From Silene noctiflora (taxonomy: Eukaryota; Streptophyta; Magnoliopsida; Caryophyllales; Caryophyllaceae): 29,545 nucleotides of DNA. Each line of letters starts with the position of its first letter. Position 1 is the first letter of the stretch. Both the position numbers and the translations under genes were made by a program. The stretch spans positions 1-29,545 of the forward strand of contig VHZZ01014233.1 in assembly GCA_009801015.1 (NCBI GenBank). The letters run 5' to 3'. A model generated the notes under the pieces. The model did no database searches. It was not told the origin of the DNA and saw only the letters and a program-made list of their open reading frames with translations. Shown here piece by piece: positions 21,520-29,545 of the stretch.

Positions 21520-21609
21520 TCTCCTCAACAACCACACAACACCCCAATCTCCACCAACAACCTCCAACATCCACAAGTATCACAACATTCACATATTATG
21601 TCTAGTATG

Positions 21610-21800
21610 ATGCTTTATCATGTATAAGGTTACCAAGTATACCAAGTTCACATGAATAATGAATGTCAAATCTCATGTTATAATGCAATTCTAATTATAA
21701 TATGAGACCAACACTAATTACTCATTATCATGCTACAATGAAATCCCAACAATATTATGAAACCAACATGTACAATTACCCAATAATCATGTTATAATGC
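21610..21800. repeat. Short tandem-like repeats in LTR2
   Basis: The phrase ATCATGTTATAATGCAA and variants recur at about 65-75 bp spacing, with ATATGAGACCAA between. Similar copies are in LTR1 (20650-20760 and 23140-23240), so they are part of the LTR family structure. Confidence 0.7.
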
Positions 21801-22893
21801 AACAATAACAATTAATATGAAATTCATGCCAACAAACACATATGTAAACAACCATATTACCAAGACCGAGTATGAAAACCTTACCTTTTAGCAATTCCTC
21901 AATACTAGCAACAAGCACAAGTGCACCACACCAAGAACCAAGCAAACAAAACCGATACCTTATACATCCGGCACCTACACCACATTATTATCTATAATTA
22001 CTACCTCAATCAACCAATCATACCCACACCTAAACTCATCACGACTTGTAAGTAATTCTAACTTTAAAGACTAAACTCGACTTTGATGACTTTCCAAAAC
22101 AAAACAGGCTCAATATAAAATTCATAACTAATTTCAGAAAAATCGAAACGATGCAAAACCAATTGGATAGAGACCCTAAGACTCTTAGCTACAAATCATT
22201 AGACTTAGTATTTTCCTAAATTCCAAACCTTTTAAGGGTTTCTAGGTTGATTTCCAACGAGTGACTGAAATTCGTCCCATAAAAAGTATTTGCTTATAAA
22301 ATGGGTTTAACAAATCGTTTTCGAGCAAATAAAAAGCCTAACATCATCTAGACTCTCCATATTTAATGTATGAAAATAAAACAGAATAGCTTGGATTTCT
22401 ATGTTCGGTTTTCGAACCATTTTCCACAACACAATCAGATTCGCGGCCTTTTTAGCGACATGTTCATAAATAAATCACCCAGGACAAACCGTAAGAAGAT
22501 TGACTACTAAATTTGACAGACATAAACTAGACTTGAAATAAATTACAGTATATTGTTAAACGTTTCAAAGATAAACACTTTAAGACCCCCCAAATTAGTC
22601 GAACAATCAACCCTACGAATCTGGCCAAATGTTGAACTTCTAGATCTACAATTAAGCATAATAATCTTAAGCTTTTATACTTAAGCACGACCCTACCTCT
22701 AACTACTTGAATAATTAAGACTTAAAAGATGCATAATTGAAACATAGAACATTTAAAGGTACTTACATGGTAGATGGAAAAGCTAGAAAGCTCTAGATGC
22801 AAACAATCCTCTTGGATTCTCTCCCTTCTCTCTCTAGTTTGTGTTTAGTGTGTTTGAATTATGAACAAGGGTGACTAGAGTTTGAGACTTAGG

Positions 22894-22901
22894 TTTATAT
22901 A
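22894..22901 (-). promoter_or_regulatory. Candidate TATA box of LTR2
   Basis: On the minus strand CTATATAAACC lies about 225 bp inside the U3 end of the LTR. It is followed on that strand by a pyrimidine-rich leader-like stretch. Such a position fits an LTR promoter. Confidence 0.5.
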
Positions 22902-22974
22902 GTAGTTAGGCTTAAAAGGGGAAATTAATAAAGCCCAAAACTTAAAATAAATCAAGCCACATAAACTCTCATCA

Positions 22975-23100
22975 CCGAACCAACTCAACCGAGTACAAAG
23001 ACCTACTCGGTCTAGTAGACCCAACTCATACTCGGTCAACACTACTCGGTCAAGTAATGCTCATTCGGTCAAGTGTCGTACTTTACACGGCCGAGCGCAC
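22975..23100. repeat. CTCGG-motif cluster in LTR2 U3
   Basis: Several degenerate copies of ACTCGGTCAAGT or AACCGAGT lie in about 125 bp next to the U3 end. The same motif is denser in LTR3 (25135-25345). Confidence 0.75.
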
Positions 23101-23123
23101 CAACTAAAATCCAGGGTATAACA

Positions 23124-23577
23124 TTAATCCCCCATTAACATGTTATAATGCGATCCTAATAACTACACCATCGTCTAAGACACATGTATACAATTACATG
23201 TTAATATGCAATTACAACACTCATGTGAGATTAACCACAACAATAATGACATATGTAAACATTCATACTATTGAAACTGAGTAGGGAAACCCTACCTTAT
23301 AGTAATCTCGTACAAGCAATCAACAAGCGTAGCATCCGTCACACAAAATCGTCTCATCCTACATGAGTCACATAATTACTAACACAACACAACCTATACT
23401 TTTTTATTATATAAAACCCCTTATTATTACCATTTAATTACTAAAATCCTTAATTATAACTCAATTAACAAAGATCCCCAAAACCCCAAAAATCTAGGGT
23501 TTAAAACAACAAGATAGGGAGAGGTGTGAACTTAGGCTTACCACATGAAGAAGGCAAAAGGGAAGAGAACGTGTAGG
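23124..23577 (-). mobile_element. LTR1, right arm, interrupted by the LTR3 element
   Basis: After LTR2 the sequence resumes with LTR1-type blocks (CATGTTATAATGCGAT, ACATATGTAAACATTCATAC, AGGGAAACCCTACCTTATAG) that match LTR2 at 21623-21890. It stops at the TGTAATACC start of LTR3. The remaining U3 part of LTR1 should lie beyond the window if the LTR3 element is complete. Confidence 0.75.
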
Positions 23578-24297
23578 TGTAATACCCCCAAATGTCGGGA
23601 GCCTTCCTCAAGGCAAATCCGACTCATGGAGGTGCTACAAGGCTTGGTTTCCCAAGCTTTGTAGCGCGAACTCCGTTAGTAAGCAATTTAAGACAAGATT
23701 ACTTATACGATTCAAAGGAAACTAGATAAGTTATGGTTAAGTCATCAGTTTACATGTCATAGGATTCAACACAAATCCCCGAATGATACAACCAAATCGA
23801 AAATAAGATGAAGTCTAAGATTAGTCAGAAATACAACAACAAGGGTGGTGACAACTACGGTGAGACCGCTCCAAGCCCCCAATAAGTGCAAATGCAACCT
23901 GTCACGTCTCTGCTCCCCATATGGGCGGAAATCACTATATGATTCACCACAAACATTTGAAAACCCGCTTGGTTAGTCACGATAATATAAATGCTCGATA
24001 AAATAATATGAATATAAGAATGCTAACTAAATGCAATGGCATGATGATCTATGAAATGAAACCATTACTCCACATCCTCCTCATCACCAACCACGGTGAC
24101 AGCATCGCAATGCCGCCATCAACTCACCGGACCGCATCCCGAAAGAAGGTACTCTGGACACACCGGTGATACCGGGGCCGAGAGCGACTCGAATCCCCTG
24201 CCAGGCGACATGTCTCAACCACATGTGCCATTCCGTAACTCAAGTCCTAAATGTGCACACCCCTCTTGGAGTGGGAAGCTCTAAGAGGCCACCCGAG

Positions 24298-24325
24298 CGC
24301 AAGACGGTCTCCCAACCGTCTTACG
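24298..24325. repeat. LTR hairpin, copy 3 (strongest)
   Basis: CGCAAGACGGT and ACCGTCTTACG pair at 10 of 11 positions around a 6-base loop. A neighbouring hairpin, CTCTTGGAG with CTCTAAGAG, lies just before it (about 24262-24287). Confidence 0.8.
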
Positions 24326-25134
24326 TCTCCAAACGATCATAAACCTCCAACAATCACCACCATCAAAAACACCTCCAACCAACACAAGTGTCAAATTATG
24401 CACATAGAGCAATTAAGATTCACATGTATCAATTAAACCATATGAAACAAGAACCAACTACGGAATCACCAAACCTTTCTCAGAAATATGCTGTAATCAA
24501 CTAATGATGTTTTGTTACCAATCCAATTACCAACGTACCATCATCACCAAAGAACCTTATCACATGCCGTGAAACCCTAACTACCAATATCCATGTTATC
24601 ATGCAACTACCATGGAAATTATGAAATTCATAAAACTTAATGCATTGAAGAACATCTATACTACCAAGACTAAGTAGAGAAACCCTACCTCTTGTTATTC
24701 TTCACAAACAAGCAACCAAGCTAGAAAGACTCCTCAATGAAGTCTCCTCCTACACAATTTATAACTAACTATCACAACATAATACTACAATTACAATAAT
24801 ACTAATTAATCAACTAATTAACCCCTTATTAATGAGACCAAACCCTAATTAAATCCATAAGACAATCCTCCCAAAATTAGGATTTACTAAAACTAGTTAC
24901 AAGAGGAAAAGAGGGAAAATTATACTTACAACTCAAAGGATGAACAAGATGACTATTGGTAGATAAATCTTCACTACTATTGTAAATCTAGAAGATGAGG
25001 TTTTCCGGAGAGTATTTGAGGATTTTTGGGGATAAAGAGATAAGGTTAGGTGGAGATTGTGAGGTCAAAACAAAGGAAGAAGGAACAAAAGAGAACTAGG
25101 TCATAATCCTCATATGCATGTACCCGAGTGATAG

Positions 25135-25345
25135 TGACAAAACTCGGCCGAGTGCTCGGAGGCACTCTGTCGAGTGCAGTCCACTCGGTTGAGTACACCC
25201 GAGGACTCGATCGAGTGCACTCGAGTACTCGGTCGAGTGGACGAAACAACAGCTTCTAGCCCTAAAGCAGCCTCACTCGACAAACCCAACTCAGCGGAGT
25301 GACCTCCACTCGGTCGAGTACTCGGTGTACTCGGCCGAATGGAAC
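25135..25345. repeat. CTCGG(T/C)CGAGT motif cluster in LTR3 U3
   Basis: About eight copies of ACTCGGTCGAGT, ACTCGGCCGAGT and close variants lie in roughly 210 bp at the U3 end. The GGCC form is a perfect palindrome. It may be an enhancer or binding-site array driving the element, or a repeat expanded by slippage. Confidence 0.85.
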
Positions 25346-25370
25346 CTTGTAAAATCCCGAGTATTACAAT

Positions 25371-25382
25371 CTTCCACCCCTT
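25371..25382 (-). other. Polypurine tract of the gypsy element
   Basis: On the minus strand AAGGGGTGGAAG is followed by AT and then the LTR start TGTAATAC. This is the expected plus-strand primer site. The upstream GAACTTCGAGGACGAATTTC is a phrase typical of plant Tekay/Del-type chromoviruses between pol and the LTR. Confidence 0.85.
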
Positions 25383-25592
25383 AAGATGAAATTCGTCCTC
25401 GAAGTTCGACCCGACTCGACAAGACTTAAACAGGGTGTTCTAAAATCCCGACTACACAACCAAGGAGAGGTCTTATTACCCAAGACACTACGACACTCTG
25501 AAGGGTCAGGAAGACATATGACTTACTAATAAAACACTTAAAAGGACTAACTTGCACTTTGCGCGACGCGCCCTACCCCTCTAGAAACAAAG

Positions 25593-28125
25593 TTACGACC
25601 TCTTAACCGAACTCGTTACCTGCTCAAAAAGGTGAGGGTAATGCTCCTTTATAGCTTCTTCGGCCTCCCAAGTGGCCTCATCGATTTGGTGGTTGGACCA
25701 CAAGATCTTTCCAATACCGTCTCTCCATGCCTCGTCTTCCTCACTTTCGGATCCAATATCTCCTTAGGGGTCTCTACATACGTCAAGGCATCATCCAACT
25801 CGATTGTCTCCGCCTCTAACACATGGGAAGAATCACTAACATACTTCTGTAATTGGGATACGTGGAAGACGTTATGAACACGGTCAAGTGCCGGGGGAAG
25901 AGCTAAACGGTATGCTACTTCCCTGACCCTATCGAATATCTCATAAGACCTTATGAACTTTTGGCTCAATTTACCTCGCTTCCTAAATCTCATCACTCCT
26001 CTCATTGGAGACACTTTAAGCAACATCTTGTTGCCCACCTCAAACTTGATGTCACTCATCCTCAAATCGGCATAGTTCTTTTGTCTATCTTGGGATGTCC
26101 TCATCTTTTCCCGGATCACATGCACTTGGTCAAACATGTCTTGGATCATTTGAGGCCCCAATAATACGGACTTGGTGCTATCATCCCAACATATCGGACT
26201 TCGACATTTCCTCCCTTACAAGGCCTCAAATGGAGCCATGCCTATACTTACATGATGGCTATTGTTGTATGAGAATTCGATCAAATCTAGCCTCTCTTCC
26301 CAAGTGTCCCCGAACTCTATTACACACGCTCTCAACATGTCTTCAGGGGTTTGGATAGTTCTCGCGGTTTGTCCATCCGTTGCCGGGTGGAACGCCGTAC
26401 TCATCTTCAACTTGGTACCTAACGAGTTTTGCAATTCTTGCCAAAAATTAGAAATGAACCTAGAGTCACGGTACGAAATGATGTCCTTGGGGATCCCATG
26501 AAGCTTCACTACATTCTTCCGGTAGGCATTTGCTAGCTCCAACTTGCTCCAAGTATCCTTCATCGGTATGAAGTGTGCCGACTTGGTTAACCTATCCACT
26601 ATCACCCATATCATATTATTCTTCTTTTGAGTTCTTGGTAACCCTACAATTAAATCCATTGATATGGACTCCCACTTTCATTCTGGCACATCAAGAGGTT
26701 ACACGTTACCTTGTGGCCTCTTGTACTCTCCTTTCACTCTTTGGCATGTCAAACATTTGGCCACGAAATCCGCTACTTCCTTCTTCATGTTGGACCACCA
26801 AAAGGTCTTCTTCAAGTCCTTGTATAGCTTGTCACCACCCGGATGCACCGAGTATGGTGTGCTATTGGCCTCCTCCATAATTCTCCTCATCTTGAGTTCT
26901 TCATCCTTTGGCACGCACCACCTTACCTTGAATCTAAGGCTTCCATCCCCATGCAACTCAAACCTTGACACATATCCTCTTTCCAAGGCTCCCCTCCACT
27001 CTTGAATTTTGTTGTCGGTCCCTTGCTTTGCTCGGATTTCTTCATACAATTCGGGTTCTAGAGTCAAGTCTCCAATTGCATCCCCCTTCCGTATCATGTG
27101 AGTACCCATCTTGCCTACTTCCTCCTTGGGTCGCATAATTGACAAGGCGGTACGTAAGGAGTGTATAGACTTCCTACACAAAGCATCGACCACCACATTG
27201 GCCTTCCCCTCATGGTACAAAATCTCCATGTCGTAGTCTCCAATGAGCTCTATCCACCTCCTTTGCCTCATATTCAGCTCCTTTTGGGTGTAGATGTACT
27301 TCAAGCTTTTGTGGTTGGAAAACACCTTAAAAGTTGCTCTATAAAGATAGTGCCTCCATATTTTCAAGGCGAACACAACGACTCCAAGCTCTAGGTCATG
27401 CGTTGGGTAGTTCTCCTCATATGGCTTCAATTGTCGCGATGCATAGGCTATCACCTTCCCATTTTGCATGAGCACACATCCCAAACCATTCTTAGAAGCG
27501 TCAGTGTACACTTCAAAGTTATCACTCCCTTCCGGCAAGGCTAGGACCGGGGCCGTGGTTAGGCGCTCTTTTAGAGTCAAGAAAGCCATTTCACAACTCA
27601 CATCCCATTTGAAATGGTTCTCCTTTCTTATCAATGCCGTCAAAGGCCTAGAAATCTTCGATAAATCCTTCACAAATATCCGGTAATATCCGGCTAAACC
27701 AAGGAAGCTTCGAATCTCCGCAACGTTCTTTGGTGCCTCCCACTTGGACACGGCTTCAATCTTGGACAGGTCAACGAATACTCCTTCTTTCAACACTACA
27801 TGCCCTAGAAATGCCACATTTTCCAACCAAAACCCGCACTTACTAAGTTTTGCATACAATTGATGATCCCTCAAGGTTTGTAACACGACCCTTAAGTGCT
27901 CCTCATGCTCCTCCATATTCTTTGAGTAAACCAATATGTCGTCAATGAACACCACTACAAACTTATGTAGGAACGGACTAAACACCCAGTTCATAAGATC
28001 CATGAACACGACCGGGGCGTTAGTCAACCCGAAAGGCATCACTACGAACTCATAGTGCCCATACCACGACCTAAAAGCGGTCTTTAGTATATCTTCGTCT
28101 TTTATCTTCAATTGGTTGGGTATAT
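25593..28125 (-). pseudogene. Decayed Ty3/gypsy chromovirus pol (partial RT, RNase H, integrase, chromodomain remnant)
   Basis: Reading right to left: an RT part starts near QLKIKDED (about 28114) and includes [11 protein letters not shown] and the FIDD box (about 27949-27938). The RT fingers and the motif A aspartate are absent. RNase H has TDAS and the LELG glutamate, but the usual DHKSL reads NHKSL (27314-27316). Integrase has HPGG and CLTC, then core MDLIVGLPR. Its second catalytic Asp is Tyr (26471-26473) and its Glu is Ala (26363-26365). In-frame stops lie at 26699-26701, 26678-26680 and 26216-26218. A frameshift near 25712 separates the end of the chromodomain, which ends at 25593. The copy cannot be autonomous. 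The lineage looks like Tekay/Del, judged from memory of family motifs. Confidence 0.88.
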
Positions 28126-29545
28126 TCAACCACCTTGATGCCCACTCCCAAAGAATCCCTCTCCGCTTGCTCGTTGTGGTCCTCTCCAAGGCCCTACTAA
28201 GCATACAAAGTCGTGGGGTATCATGGTGCCCTAATCCGAAGGTTGCACGGCCCGAGTAGTCTAGATGACTCTCCACATATGTCTCGTACACTTCTCTAAG
28301 AACAAGGTCTTGGTTAACTCGAAAGGTGAGATCGTCCATGTGGTGTTTTGGCTCAATCATAGAGGGGTATTGATCGTATCCCCCAGTGTATCCCCCCGGT
28401 ATTGGATGGTGGAAGTTGCATCATTAGAGCACAACGCGATAGGGAAGGGGTGTCGGTCTATCGGGGGTAATGTAGGTTTGTGGTGACGGCTCGTCCCCTC
28501 CCCTAGCTGTTGGGTCTCAAGTAGGTCGTCCCCTACTTGAAGTCTCATCCAATAGTCCTGTCTCACTTTCCAAGCATACCCTCCATCACCCAAGTCCTCG
28601 AGCCACTTGATCCTTATCATGTAATCCTCATCAAAGGTTGTCACTCCCTCCCCCATTGGTTCATCTATCAGTTCAGGCACAAATCCCGCGACCTTTTTGG
28701 CTATCCTTGTCACGAGAGCCCCCACAATCTAACGAGCACTTTTGCGGTATAGTCATCCGTTGAAAGGCAAGGCATACAATGGATACGACACTAAAATAGA
28801 AGGGTTCTTCCTGGAACGAGTTCAAGTTAGAACTCAAAAGTAGAACCTCCGTTGATTTCACCTTACTCATGTCTTTCCTTCCTCAGATTAAGTGGGTTAT
28901 GAAGCGTAGAAAGATTCTTAAGACTGGATGTTCAACATCATTGGCGAGCATAACACTCACCGTAACCTGATCATTACCGGTGTACAAGCCTATGTATCTA
29001 GTAGCCCTCATTGCCTTTGTAGGTTCGTCGAAATCTAGCTCATTACCCCTTGACACCCCCAAAGCATCAGCCAACTCATCGCATGACATGAAGTAGTTGG
29101 TGTTCTTGAGGCGGAAGGCCACCCTCTTCGTCTCTCTAGAGTATTGGAACGTGCTTAAGAACTCAAGGGTTAGGCTTCGGTAACACTCTTCCTTAAGGTA
29201 ATAAAAACCCTTCATTCCGAGTATGTCGAAAATTTCCTTCATGTCCCTTTCTATTCCCAACTTTTCTAAAATCACGGTGTCCACGCACCTAGTGGGTGCC
29301 ATAGATAACTTTGCACGCTCAACAAAAGCACTCCTTTGAGCCTTACTCATAAAAACGACTTGCAGAAAACGCGGAACTCCAGGGATGCAAGGTCCCTCCG
29401 GTTCTTGGGCCACTCTTACGTTCCTTGAGTTTCAAGTGCTCTTTCCGGCTCTGATAAGCGGGATTTTGTCGTCGATTCCCGATCAAAAATAATTTATAAA
29501 ACCCAAATTAAGTAGTATAATAAGGGTGTCGAACCACAAGGATGG
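28126..29545 (-). pseudogene. Athila-like ORF1 (gag region) remnant, frameshifted
   Basis: On the minus strand 29413-28883 encodes ILEKLGIERDMKEIFDILG, then YRSLTLEFLSTF, FRLKNTNYFMSCDELADALG. This is the pattern of plant Athila-type ORF1 proteins. The match continues in other frames: 28870-28673 (STEVLLLSSNLN), 28725-28357 (GEGVTTFDEDY) and the first ~80 residues upstream of the RT part ([18 protein letters not shown]). At least two frameshifts break it. The stretch beyond 29414 (minus-strand GGTTCGACACCC, TTGATCGGGAATCGACGACAAAATC) resembles the leader region of Athila/Tat elements, but no primer-binding site was found. It is joined directly to the chromovirus RT near 28120. Confidence 0.6.

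Larger units (their letters stand above)
20763..23123 (-). mobile_element. LTR2, complete solo LTR inserted in LTR1
   Basis: It is 2361 bp. As read it starts TGTAACAC and ends GTATAACA, near-perfect short inverted ends giving TG...CA on the minus strand. ATAAT before it (20758-20762) and TTAAT after it (23124-23128) look like a 5-bp target duplication with one change. LTR1 sequence resumes on the right. No internal region is present, so this is a solo LTR, as produced by LTR-LTR recombination. A minus-strand TATATAAA (22894-22901) could be its promoter. Confidence 0.8.
23578..25368 (-). mobile_element. LTR3, 3' LTR of a Ty3/gypsy element
   Basis: It is 1791 bp. The ends TGTAATAC and GTATTACA are a perfect 8-bp inverted repeat. 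On the minus strand it directly follows a polypurine tract and decayed pol, which marks it as the 3' LTR. It shares layout with LTR1 and LTR2 (GCTCCCCATATGGGCGGAAATC block, hairpin, CTACCAAGACTAAGTAGAGAAACCC-type block) but is more diverged. The 5' LTR and target duplication are outside the window. Short ORFs inside are not genes. Confidence 0.88.

Noticed and set aside
21098..21605. Overlapping ORFs of 96-129 codons in LTR2
   Set aside because: They lie on both strands of a GC-richer LTR block present in all three LTRs, the frames are not kept between copies, and no domain is seen.
25632..28752. Plus-strand ORFs of 60-113 codons opposite the pol region
   Set aside because: They are shadows of the minus-strand pol and ORF1 remnants.

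Overview
This is nuclear plant DNA. It is AT-rich, has intron-rich genes with GT-AG borders, and carries many plant transposons. A core eudicot is likely. The recurring TACTCCGTA-type Stowaway debris and LTR style would fit Caryophyllales, but that is a weak guess. No bacterial, organellar or CRISPR features are present.

Layout. Positions 1-1131 are transposon-rich: a possible LTR terminus, then a Tourist-like MITE that carries a second one inside it, both with visible TTA/TAA target duplications. A complete eight-exon gene follows on the + strand (coding span 2305-13404, 684 codons). It encodes a CDK-like serine/threonine kinase of the plant CRK/IBS1 group (At1g54610/At1g18670-like) with an N-terminal MGC lipidation motif. 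Its introns hold a Stowaway MITE, an antisense RTE-type LINE remnant, and two tandem duplications. One duplication copied a splice donor.

A convergent intergenic stretch (13405-15500) leads to a three-exon minus-strand gene (15501-18660, 298 codons). It encodes a DUF506 (PDDEXK-like, unknown function) protein. Its 2.1-kb second intron carries a tRNA-type SINE with a perfect 16-bp target duplication and a MITE lying in a TA microsatellite.

From about 18.9 kb the window is repeats. An 0.8-kb-spaced direct repeat is followed by a nest of three related LTRs in the same minus orientation. LTR1 (from 19842) is split by a complete solo LTR2 (20763-23123). Its far arm is then interrupted at 23578 by LTR3 (23578-25368), which belongs to a Ty3/gypsy element running off the right edge. 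That element has a polypurine tract and a decayed chromovirus-like pol (chromodomain remnant, integrase, RNase H, partial RT). Several catalytic residues are replaced, and there are three stops and one frameshift. Upstream, the pol is joined to Athila-like ORF1 sequence, so the internal region looks chimeric.

The two host genes show no sign of working together. I see no clear novel system. The best leads are the duplicated splice donor in the kinase gene, the same-family LTR-in-LTR nest with its repeated CTCGGYCGAG motif and conserved hairpin, and the chimeric, catalytically dead gypsy element.
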